A stretch of DNA of 64,000 nucleotides from Saccharum officinarum (taxonomy: Eukaryota; Streptophyta; Magnoliopsida; Poales; Poaceae). The notes under the pieces were generated by a model. That model was given only the letters and a program-made list of their open reading frames with translations, made no database searches and was not told where the DNA came from. The stretch spans positions 21,195,063 through 21,259,062 of the forward strand of contig CM036179.1 of assembly GCA_020631735.1 (NCBI GenBank), written 5' to 3'. The translations under genes and the position numbers were made by a program. The stretch's first letter is position 1. The number at the start of each line of letters is the position of its first letter. Below are positions 11,397-21,642 of this stretch, piece by piece.

Positions 11397-12212
11397 TGAA
11401 AGGTCCTTGTTTGGTTTTGGTAATTGAGTGACAACTTAGGTGGACTAATATGTGGTTATATGAGATACACAGAAGATTAGTCCACATGTGATGGTGTCAT
11501 GAAGGAACTCATTGCATATGAGACATGACATGGAGTCATGTGACCAAGGTGGAGAAGATCAAGATGAGGCTTGGCTTGATGGACCGGTTGCTAGGGTGAA
11601 GGGCAAATTGTGTGATGGCTTGGCGTCGAAGGACCGAGGCAACGGTAAAGAGCAAGTGAGATCAAGATCGATGAACCAATACGGTCACGTGATGATATAA
11701 AGTGGATCATATCATTTGGTGATTGGTTGGTGTATGTGTTGCATCAACGTCGGAGGAGTTGGAGTGGAATGCGCAAGGCAAAGGTATAACCTAGGGCATT
11801 TCTATTTCACCGGTCATAGGTGTGTAGAGAAGTTGATGACCGGGTTTAGGATAGATGGTCGTACTATCAAGAGGGGCAAACTTGTTTGCATATCGGTCAT
11901 CTAGTGCCACTCGTGTGATCTAACTATGCATCGTTGCTAGGATTGAGTGGCGTGGAAAGTTGAGTGATTAACTCCTTCGGTAAAATGATTATGAAAATGC
12001 TAACACACGTGCACAAGGTGGTGGTCACTTGTTGGTGTTGGCACATTTGCGAAGGTGGTGGAGTTTGAGCGGTAGAGAGAGTTTGGGTCTCTCTCTCCCT
12101 CCCGCCGAGCTTGCGAGTGCGGGATTCAGGCGTTTTCGAGGAGTTGAAACGACTATTTTCCACTACGCCGGAAGTCCGAAAAATAAACGGAGGCGAACGG
12201 AGGTCACAGAGG

Positions 12213-12727
12213 TGACCGGACGCTGAACCGGACGCGGTCCTTGCATGACCGGACGCGTCCGGTCAGTGTTCAGTGTCTGCGCGTTTTTCAGTTCGATGAT
12301 CGGACGCGAGGCGCGTCCGGTCAATGATGATCGGACGCGTCCGGTCGTTCAGGGAGCTTATTGGACTCTAACCGGACGCGGGGACTGTGGCGTCCGGTCA
12401 TTTTTCTTCAGCGCGTCCGGTCGTTGTTCTGTTGAGCGCTGCTCAGGCGACCAGCACGTCCGGTCATTCTCGGGACCAGCGCGTCCGGTCGTTTCCAGCG
12501 CGTCCGGTCTGCGCAATGAGCGCGTCCGGTCGTTGCTTCGCAGTTAGCCGTTTTGCGACCAGCGCGTCCGGTCAGTTTGAACGACGCGTCCGGTCGTTTG
12601 ACGGGCGCGTCCGGTAGTTGGCAGCGGCGCGTCCGGTCGCTGGTTTGACCATTGGGGGTCAGTGACCGTTGGAGAATCGGATGCGGTTGAGCGCGTCCAG
12701 TCAGTTACGACCGGCGCGTCCGGTCGT
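12213..12727 (+). repeat. GCGTCCGGTC / GACCGGACGC motif array in solo LTR 1
   Basis: Some 20 copies of a 10-base CpG-rich motif in both orientations, separated by irregular 10-40 base spacers. Where two face each other they make the perfect 18-base palindrome GACCGGACGCGTCCGGTC (12247-12264). The same array recurs in the other LTRs of the family. Confidence 0.9.
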
Positions 12728-12988
12728 CCCGAAATCTGCCCAGTGAAGGGGTAATGGCTCTATTTGACCGTGGGGTTATAAATAGATGCCTTGGCCGGCC
12801 ATGACCGGCAGCTGAGCAACTATAGTCTTTGTGACTTGTGTGATAGTGCTTGGGAGCCCTCTAACTCACTCATACTTGATAGTGTTCATCGGATCGAGTG
12901 AAAGAGCGATTCTAGTGTGTTGCTTTGAGAGATTGCATCGTGTGGCACTAGGTGATCGTGTTGCAAGCTAGTGGTGCTTGTTACTCTT

Positions 12989-13004
12989 GGAGGTTGCCAC
13001 CTCC
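12989..13004 (+). other. Conserved hairpin in solo LTR 1
   Basis: GGAGGTTGCCACCTCC folds into a six-pair stem with a TGCC loop. The same hairpin occurs at 15858-15873 and 41483-41498 (minus-strand LTRs). In the fourth LTR at 44430-44445 it reads GGTGGTTGCCGCCACC, with one A-T pair changed to T-A. Confidence 0.65.
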
Positions 13005-13795
13005 TAGACGGCTTGGTGGCTTGTGGCTCCGTCGAAGCTCGCAAGAAGATTGTGCGAGGCTCCGGAGAAGCTTTGTGAGGGGGATTGTGCTCACCCCGCG
13101 GGGATCGCGAAGAGCAACTCTAGTTGAGCGTGTCATTGAGCTACCACACTTTATGGTGGGTTCTTGCGGTGCCTTTTGAGAGGCTCGGTGTGTGACCGAT
13201 TAGCCGCCGAACCATGAAGTGTTGGTCAACACAACGGGGACGTAGCTTGGTGGCAACCAAGTGAACCTCGGGAGAAAATCGCCGTGTCAACATTGTCTAC
13301 TCTTCTCGGTGGTTTGCCTTCATGCAACACAAGCTTGTATTTACTTTCATATATACTTGGGCTTGTGTAGTTGCTCTCGTAACTAGTTTGCTTGTGTAGC
13401 TTACTAGTTGTCTTTTTGCTTAGCTTGTGTAGCTAAGTGTTTTGCGCTCTTTAATTTGACATTAGTTGCCTTATTATTGAGCATTGCTAGTGAGCTTAGG
13501 AGCTTTGTGCTTTTGCTTCACTAGTTGTGTAGGAGTTCCCTCTTGCTTGTAAAGTACTAGTGCATAGGTTTGTGTGACCTTGCTCTAGAATTAAATAGGA
13601 GAGCTCTTGCTAAGGAAAGCACCTTAGTTGCTTAATTAGGATCTTTGCAAGATGCTAGAGAACTTAGATAGAGGGGTGTAGTCTTGGCTGGACCGATAAG
13701 TTTAATTCCGCATTTGTTTTGGTTAGCCTACGCGTTTAAGTTTTAGAAAGGACTATTCACCCCCCTCTAGTCCGCCATCTCAATCCTTCACCAAG

Positions 13796-14633
13796 CCCTT
13801 CCTTCTCTTGCTACACAATTTACTCATCCTATTGTATGTGCAACTGTGCTGGTTATCACTGATCCAAATTACCTTCCAAGGCTGAACCACACGCAAAAAG
13901 GAGTGATTAAATAGGCTTCAGGAGGGGACTAGATGAGGAAAACAAGGGCTAGCAACATTCAGAGTAAAACAGATCAAAGCACATAGACCGCAGCCACGTA
14001 TCCAGTAAAGGACATTGGGTGTGCACATGTATGCCTGACACACACTATCAGGTTGTCTGTATAAAAAGCAATCCATGCCACACTATCACATTATTAATTT
14101 TGAGAAAACAAACAACCCAACGATCTGCTTAAACTAAGCATATTTAATTCAGTTGCATAGAAACGTATGTCCTCTGCACTGTCTATCCTTTTATCACTGT
14201 CTGTGCAGCAATGATATGTTTATGAAATCTGCCATTCAGTCTGGGCGCTGATCTGGGTTCAGTGATCAAATGTAGCATTTAAGTCTGTATTCGCAGTCTG
14301 GATTTCGATTTATGAGTTTGTTGGAAGCTTATGAATCTCATATAGATCTCATTATCCATTTATAGATATGTTGGAATATGGAACTAGGTTCCTATATTCT
14401 TTTTTCTGTATAAGAATGTTCATAGGTTCAGTCCTTTTTCATCACTCATGAGACAACTTGCGAGATGTTCAGAGCCACCAGACATACCTTTGCTGTTATG
14501 CTGTTATATGTTACATAATTTCTTTATTTGCAACAACAATGCACACTTTACCTTTATCTAAACCTACTACAATGTTGTTTGATACGTGAATGTGAGTTGT
14601 TTATGCAGTTGTTCTTTTATAGTTACTAATGCA
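13796..14633. other. Intergenic between two solo LTRs, nothing recognised
   Basis: AT-rich sequence without a credible reading frame or repeat. Confidence 0.4.
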
Positions 14634-14641
14634 GCTCTTGA

Positions 14642-14815
14642 CCATGGTCACAAAGTTTCTAGGTCGATGGAGTCGATGTACGGGGTCGCGGTACGTGGTA
14701 CGCTACTTGTGAGAGATTTTTACACTTCGGATCGAAAATGAACCCGTGAACCCGGGTCGGGGTTGACGAACCCGGGTCGAGGGTCGAAGGTGATGAACCC
14801 GTTTTATGTGACTAT
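14642..14815. mobile_element. Small hAT-type MITE with 8-bp TSD GCTCTTGA
   Basis: GCTCTTGA occurs at 14634-14641 and 14816-14823. The left end (TGGTCACAAAG) and the inverted right end (TAGTCACATAA) are imperfect inverted repeats. The body has repeated GAACCCG/CGGGTCG units near the right end, like the subterminal repeats to which hAT transposases bind. No coding capacity. Confidence 0.6.
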
Positions 14816-14907
14816 GCTCTTGATCGAAATTGGATGAGATTACTTATGTAGGCTGGAGTCAGTATCGGTGCTCATGGTGAGACCCTGCCTTCATGGAGGC
14901 CAGTGTC

Positions 14908-17486
14908 TGTAGGGTCGAGATGGCAGACTAAAGGAGGGTAAATAGTCCTTTCTAAAATTTACTTGCGTTGGCTAACCGAAATAAGTGCAAAATTAAATCT
15001 ATCAATCTAGCCAAGACTACACCCCTCTACCTAAGTTTACTAGCACCTTGCAAAGATCATAATTAAGCAACTAAGGTGCTAAGCTTAGCAAGAGCTCACC
15101 TAATCAATTCTAGAGCAAGGTCACACAAACTTATGCACTAGTACTTTGCCAATCGGGGGAGCTCCTACACAACTAGTAAGCAAAAGCACAAAGCTCCTAG
15201 GCTCACTAGCAATGCTCAATAACAAGGCAACCAATGCCAAATTAGAGAGCGCAAAATACTTAGCTATATAAACTAAGCAATGTGACTAACAAGGTTACAC
15301 AAACCAGATTAGCCACGCAATGGGAGCTACTTCTATGCTACACAAGTAAGAAGATATCTAGTTGGTTACACAAACATAACTAGATATGAGAGCAACTACA
15401 CAAGCACAAAGTATATATGTGAAAGTAATATAAGCTTGTGTTTCGGAGATTACAAACCAACAGGGTGAACAAGGTTGACACAATAATTTTTATCCCGAGG
15501 TTTATGTATTTGCCAACACGCTAGTCCCCGTTGAGACAAGCTCCAAGGTTGCCGCCAGTCCTCTTGCTTTTCTCGTTGTGGAAATGCATACACTTGTTGG
15601 ATCACGAGCTAATTGACTATCAAGAGTCAAACCCTCAGCGGGTGTCGCACATCCACTCATAAAATGGGGATCCTCCAAGCCACGAGCTCTAGCACTTGAC
15701 CCCGGCGGTCCACTTGTCACCCTTCGCGTCTCGCTTTACTAGAGTTGCTCTTCGCGGCTCCCACGGGGTGAGCACAATGCCCCTCACAAAGCTTCTTAAG
15801 AGCCTCGCATAATCTTCTTGTGAGCTTCGACGGAGTCCCAAGCCACCAAGTCGTCTAGGAGGTGGCAACCTCCAAGAGTAACAAGCACCACCGGCTTGCA
15901 ATTCGAACCTCTAGTGTCACTCGATGCAATCCTCATGATGCAACGTACTAGAATCGCTCTCTCACTCGATCCGATAAACACTATCAAACATGAGTGAGTT
16001 AGAGGGCTCCCAAACACACCAACACATGCCACCAAGGCTCAAGGGTGCTCAGCTAACCGCCCAAGGCTGACCACCACTTCTATTTATAACCCCACAAACG
16101 AATATAGTTGTTGCCCCTTCACTGGGCATTTTTCGGGAACAACAGACGCGTCTATTGCCTAGCCGACAGGCGCGACCGGCGTCTATCGCTCCTCAGCTTC
16201 CTGCGACGGATCTTTGCTATGTGTCCTCAGTTAAACGTGACCTGTTGATCTCCAACGGTCACTTAACTCTTAACGTTCCTCAGACGAACGCGTCAGACGC
16301 GCTGACGCTCACTCACCAGACGCGCCAGCCACCTATCAGACGCGGTACAGAGAGCACCAAAGCACTCGGACTTGTGTCGGACACGTCTGTCGGAGGGCCA
16401 GCAGACGCGCACCGCGTCTGATGGTGCATGGCCACTAAACGCCACTGAAACAGCCATCACCGGACGCTGACGTCATGCGTTTGTCGTTCCAACACTACCG
16501 CGTCCGATGCTCTAGCTTCTACGTCGTCTCAGTACAACCTCAATAGACATGGCTAGCGTCCCTCGCCCGAGCAACAGACGCACCAGAGCACGCCTCGCCA
16601 GCACAGCGCCGCTAGGGTTTAGCACCAGACGCTAGGTCCAGCGTCCGACGCCTACGAAGCCAGCGTCTGTCGCCTGGTTTTCAGCAGAGAACTCTCCCAC
16701 GACTTCACCACTTCTTCCAACCTTCGGCGTAAAGGAAAATAAGTGTTTCATCTCCACGAAAACGTCTCTCTACCGCTCAAACTCCATCGCCTTTGCAAAT
16801 GTGTCAACACCAACAAGTGTTCACCACCTTGTGCACATGTGTTAGTATTTTCACAATTATTTTCACAAAGAAGTTAGCCACTCAACTTGCCACGCCACTT
16901 GATCCTAGCACGTATACAAAGTTAGATCGCTCAAGTGGCACTAGATGACCGATATGCAAACAAGTTTGCCCCTCTTAATAATACGACCATCTATCATAAA
17001 CCCGGTCATCAACTTCTCTACACACTTATGACCGGTAAAATAGAAATGCCCTAGGTTATACCTTTGCCTTGCGCATTCCACTTCATCTCCTCCGACGTTG
17101 ATGCAACACATGCACCAACCATATCACAAATGATATGATCCACTTCATATCATCATGTGACCTTGTTGGTCCATCGATCTTGACCTCACTTGCTCTTCAC
17201 CGTTGCATCGGTCCATCGGCGTCAAGTCTTGCTCAAGCTTCACCGCTCCGTGGTCCATCGCTCCAAAGCCTCCGACTTGCCCTTCACACTTGCAACCGGT
17301 CCATCAAGCCAAGCTTCATCTTGATCTTCGCCACCTTGGTCACATGACTCCATGTCATGTCTCATATGCAATGAGCTCCTTCATGACACCATCACCTGTG
17401 GACTAATTCCCTGTGTATCTCACATAAACACAATTAGTCCACCTAAAGTTGTCACCCAATTATCAAAACCAAACAATGACCTTTCA
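14908..17486 (-). repeat. Solo LTR 2 of the copia-like family, TSD GTGTC
   Basis: On the minus strand it starts TGAAAGGTCA and ends CCCTACA. It is flanked by a perfect GTGTC duplication (14903-14907 and 17487-17491) and is homologous along its length to solo LTR 1. In its motif array (about 16144-16670) almost every CCGG core is replaced: units read GCGTCTG/CAGACGC instead of GCGTCCG/CGGACGC. No internal domains are nearby. Confidence 0.9.
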
Positions 17487-17491
17487 GTGTC

Positions 17492-19248
17492 CAAGCGCAG
17501 AACTCATGGTACCCAGGTCCACAACATGTTAGGACACTAGGGCGCGACGATCTCAAGCTGCAGGCAGCAGCACCCCTATGTCATGTGGCTTGCGTGATCG
17601 CGGGTCGCGCTAATAGACTTGCTAATTGGATGAGATGCACCTTGTGCTGCATGAGCCTCGAAGAAGAACAACTCATTGCCTCAAGTGAGTTGAGCCTTCA
17701 AATCTCCCATTGTTTCATGATCTCAGACATTTGTTTCTCAATGTCATATATGTATTTTGACTTGGGAACTCAAACAAAAAAATAAAGAAAAAATCTACTT
17801 TTTGTTTGGGCTGAAAATTGCTACTCTTGAGTGGCATAGCTATGCTGTTGAGCATTGTACATATAAATGTATAAAATCAATAGTTATTATTTTAGAAAGG
17901 ACAGCAAAAGTTTTGCCGCAGTTTTTATTAGACGATAAAAAAGAAAAAAAGAGATAATTACAGGTATTTACATATAAAATCAATAGTTAACCATGGTAGT
18001 TATTGCTGTAAAAACTTTTTCAGAACAGTAATGAAGGCAGGGCAAGAACCCAAGGCAATTCTTGAGTTGGGGCGGGACAATAACCCAAGGCAATTCTTGA
18101 GTTGGTAGAAACACAGAACTGCCTGTGTTTTGACTATGAAGGATTCACTCCTTACCATTTGTTTAACTATTATTGGCACCCATGTGAGGCCCTTAATAAA
18201 TCATACTTGAACAACTTACAATGATGGCCCATACTATGAATAAGAAGGAAGATGCGAATACAAGGTTGATATGTGTCTTTATAGTTCGTTTTGTGATGAG
18301 TGATTGTTAATGTGATCCACAGCCTAGGTTGAGATTGTGACCTAACCACGGTGTGAGTTGGATTATGCGACATGTCTCTTGGCTTGTGGTGTGCAGGTGT
18401 GGAGCTCGGAGGCGGTGATCGACGGCGAGGTGAAGGTCAAGTAGAGATGTGCCGTGCCGACGGACTGGGAGCGGTGAAGGACGGATGTGAGGCTTGGACT
18501 GAGGGACCAGGAGGCCGAGTGACCAGCCGCGGTGGCTGACATCTGGGACATCAACAAGCGCAAGTGTACATGGGTGACGAAGACGGCGTTGATCAAGTCA
18601 AGATGGAGGACGATGGCGTCATAGCACTTGGCGAAGGCCAGTGGGTCAAGTCAAGAAGGAAGGCGAAGGCGTCAAGCTTGGCGGAGATCGGACACACGTC
18701 GACATCGGGAGTTTGGTGGTTTGAGCCTCAAAACCCGGACGGAGGTTCCGAGGAGAAACGGATGGCACGTGGTGGCATCGAGAAGTTCTTGTCGAGGCGA
18801 AACTATCTCATGAAGGGCGCGTTGATCGTCAGATGAAGAAAAACTTGGATGGATTTACCCCTAGCGGGTATTTGAGAGGATTACTTTATGTCAGGACGTT
18901 TTTGTCTTTTGACGGGTGCCTATATATAGGTGAAGAGGCTGGTTGGGAAGCTATCCTTGGAGGGTCACTCTCATTTGTCTGGTGTTGAGAGGAGGCTAGG
19001 GTTAGTGAGAGGTGTGGCTCTTGTTCCTGAGCTTTTTGCCATCCATAGCTTTGATTTGCTAGGAGTGGCTTGTAACTGGACCTCGCGAAGTAATCCAAGG
19101 ATCAATTTCATGCATCACTCGCTCCCCTCTCCTAATCTGAGTTTTTCCCTTTTCTGTGATTTTCGGAACTATTTTGGGGATTTTTCGTTCATTGGATTTG
19201 ACATCGATTTGGGGCATATTTCTTAGGACAAATTGGTGCTAGGACATG
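17492..19248. other. Unassigned region, possibly remnants of another LTR element
   Basis: 18560-18840 has a plus-strand open frame rich in Gly, Glu and Lys, and 18915-18930 is a TATATATAG box followed by GT-rich leader-like sequence. This would suit the promoter and leader of an unrecognised LTR retrotransposon, but I found no matching second LTR, PBS or domain. No gene is called. Confidence 0.3.
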
Positions 19249-19256
19249 TGTGAACA

Positions 19257-19405
19257 CAGTGGCGGATCTTAGGGGGGGCTGGGGGCTCCAGCCCCCCCTA
19301 ATGGCTTGATTTACCACTAAATTACTGTAGCAAAAACATAAAATCACCATTAAATCTTCATGCAAATCAACATCTCCCTTGATTCCCATCCTGCATCCGC
19401 CACTG
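19257..19405. mobile_element. 149-bp hAT-type MITE with 8-bp TSD TGTGAACA
   Basis: Inverted ends CAGTGGCGGA and TCCGCCACTG are flanked by perfect TGTGAACA at 19249-19256 and 19406-19413. The 8-base duplication assigns it to the hAT superfamily. Non-coding. Confidence 0.9.
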
Positions 19406-19413
19406 TGTGAACA

Positions 19414-19943
19414 AGGCTAGGATGATTCCCCAACAAATGCTTCACTAGAGCAGTACGAATTTGAGCTATTTTTGTTTTGGGAAAAAGTTGTGTTCTTGGC
19501 CATCATCTGATTTTCCCAGAGTTTAAGTTTGAATCGGGCCATGATCTTCTATGAGTAGCTCGTCAACCTGGTTGTGATTACCTGTGCAAATTTTGGGAAC
19601 ATGATTTGATCGAGTTTTGAGTCGTTTTGGTGCTCACCGTGTGCTGTTCGTGAGGGGCATCGGTCTTTGTTCTTCTCTGTTCGTAGCAGCTCGTGGTGCC
19701 CAGCTGCTGTACGCAGTGCACCAGTGGGAGCGCCGTTGGCCACCAGTCCGCTCTGCACCTCCTGCCTTTGCGCCAATCAAACCGGCATGCACCACAGCTG
19801 TGCATCAGGCAGATCCTGGTGATGGACGGTGCTTTCCAGTTCGTGCAAGAGCTGCCCGTTTCTTGCCTGGACCGACTCCCTCTCTGTCTCTCCGCTCTGT
19901 TGCATCTGTTCTTCGTCTCTGTTGACTCCCACAGCAGCAGCAG
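19414..19943. other. Flank of the gypsy insertion, no gene recognised
   Basis: Overlapping open frames on both strands. A (CAG)n run at 19931-19943 is the insertion target of the gypsy element; the same DNA resumes at 34465. Confidence 0.4.
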
Positions 19944-20307
19944 TGTAACAGAACCGCCCAATTATACGAGATTAAGTAAGAAAATCATCCAACGGACGGA
20001 CAATTTACCAAACTTAAGCCCGTATAACCCGGTAGTCCGTGAAATCTCGACGGATTTCAAACCATTTCACATCACAGCCAAGATCGTAATAAGTTCAGCG
20101 ATTACCTTCATAAGTTACACAGCAGTTTGCGGCACAAAATACATCGGAGTTTAAACATAGTTATTACAAACCAGTTTCAAATAAAGTAGCGGAAGCATTA
20201 GTTCAAAGCACACACACACACATCTTTTCCAAAATACAGTGCCAGCTCGCGATCATCTCCCACAAAAGCATCAGGCGAGGAGTAGTGAGTGACCATTGCC
20301 CATGGTC

Positions 20308-20505
20308 CTAGGCTTCGCCCATCGCAGGGTAGAGACAGTTGATACAATAACCATAGTACATCTGTCCATCTGCAACAAGTGGGAACAAAGCCCTGAGTAC
20401 GAGAAGGTACTCAGCTAGACTTACCCGACAGAACCAAAACAAAAGACTCCAAGGATCATGATAGGCATTTTGGTGGGGTAGCTGACTCATTTGCAAGAAA
20501 AGCAT
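20308..20505 (-). CDS. LTR-encoded open frame with a conserved 62-nt terminal exon-like unit
   Basis: Unspliced it encodes 65 residues from ATG at 20505 to TAG at 20308. A 55-base stretch starting GTAAGTCTAG and ending GTTGCAG (20370-20424) looks like a minimal intron. The last 62 nt (20308-20369) then form an exon ending GYCINCLYPAMGEA-stop. The relative LTR at 35873-40714 has the same arrangement: a 54-base GTAAGT...GCAG stretch, then exactly 62 nt (40295-40356) ending GFCKTCLHPTGDED-stop. A C-x2-C-L-x-P core and the stop are shared. The apparent intron differs by one base between the two, so only splicing keeps both frames alike. Function unknown; whether it is translated is inference. Confidence 0.4.
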   Translation of the reverse strand: MLFLQMSQLPHQNAYHDPWSLLFWFCRVSLAEYLLVLRALFPLVADGQMYYGYCINCLYPAMGEA

Positions 20506-21369
20506 TTTTAGCTTAGCAAATCATTTACAAAAGCATGTCATCTTCTAAATCTTTATTCTCCTGTCAACTATGTTTGCACTTAAGCTAAAGTAACCATGTA
20601 ATTGAGCAAGCAAGGATTACCATTGATAATTAACAATAGTTACCATGTCATTTCCTCATAACTATCCAAGTGTTTCATCAGTATTACTACGATGAAGTAA
20701 CTCAAGTCAAGTGTTCACTATCCAGTGAACGATGGCGATTCGAATCGATTATTGACCAGCTGGTAATTTATTCCTCACACAAACCTCACTCACCCGCTAA
20801 AGTGAGGTATTGGTCACCGAGTCAACCATTCAGGTAAAGTCGCGAGCTTGCCAGGAACCACATGTACCCGGGGGCCGCCCGACTGCTCTTTGGCCTTATC
20901 ATCGCGCCCCCGTTTCCTGCCACTACTGCTCCGGTACAGTGCGTTGCGGGCAATCTACTCGGCCCGAATAATCTCCCGGCTTCGCGGTCGAAAGGTACTT
21001 TATCCGGCCAGCTAAATGTGAGGCATGCGTTCAACATGACCCGAGGCCCGACATCGGACGGTCCTTAATCGACACAGACGGAAGACACTACAGTCCAGAA
21101 CCCTGCAAGCTTCCGCCCGGTCTCACATTCATTCCCACACTTAGTTATTCTCACATGACAATTCTTTCACATAAAACCAGGTAATCCCCTATAGCTCGCG
21201 GATGACAGGCAATCACCCGACTTCTACCGGTCTAAGCAAACTAAGCAAGTATTGACCGTGGACACCAGGGTGACAAGGATCGGGTAAAACAAGGTGGAAC
21301 AAGGTATAATGCAGCAACGTTTGCAAACAACTCCTAAACTTAATGCATCAGATTAAGTAAAATTAATAA

Positions 21370-21642
21370 TTAATTATTTGCAAACCGGGGAGAAATGCTC
21401 CGGGGCTTGCCTCGCTCGAAGGAGCTGGGACGATGGTCGGGGCACTCCGGAAGCTCTTCACCGGACTCCTCTTCTACTTCTGCTGGCTCCGGCTCCTCGG
21501 GCTGCTCCTCTGCGTCCTCGGGAACTACTGCCGGGGTCACTTCCTGCGATCCTGTATGATGCAGAAGTATGAGTGCATCATGCATAGGTGCATTGCCGAG
21601 GTGACAGGAGATGATGATGATGCGGAATGCATGCGATGTCAT
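21370..21642 (-). CDS. LTR-encoded acidic peptide with conserved LPECPDHRPSSF block
   Basis: Open from ATG 21642 to TAA 21370 (90 codons). A plausible splice acceptor (CATACAG) precedes the acidic part at about 21559, and a GT follows at about 21388. The peptide is Glu/Pro rich, then LPECPDHRPSSF-x2-GKPR. The opposite-strand relative at 39050-39246 encodes the same block with 10 of 12 codons synonymously changed. I do not recognise the family. The right LTR copy (about 31967-32160 region) carries a one-base deletion in a G run that breaks this frame, possibly a consensus error. Confidence 0.5.
   Translation of the reverse strand: MTSHAFRIIIISCHLGNAPMHDALILLHHTGSQEVTPAVVPEDAEEQPEEPEPAEVEEESGEELPECPDHRPSSFERGKPRSISPRFANN

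Larger units (their letters stand above)
11397..13790 (+). repeat. Solo LTR 1 of a copia-like family (2.4 kb), TSD CCAAG
   Basis: Starts TGAAAGGTCC and ends ATCCTTCA, flanked by a perfect CCAAG duplication (11392-11396 and 13791-13795). No internal retrotransposon domains lie beside it, so it is the product of LTR-LTR recombination. It shares its whole layout with 14908-17486, 40715-43049 and, more distantly, 43165-45122. The long LTR suggests a Maximus/SIRE-type Ty1/copia element, but an LTR alone cannot prove the lineage. Inside are a GCGTCCGGTC array (12213-12727) and a conserved hairpin (12989-13004). Confidence 0.9.

Noticed and set aside
12952..13179. Open frame SWRLPPPRRLGG shared by three copia-like LTRs as a possible peptide
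   Set aside because: The copies are nearly identical in nucleotides, so protein-level selection cannot be inferred, and the frame is lost in the diverged fourth LTR while the hairpin there is kept.
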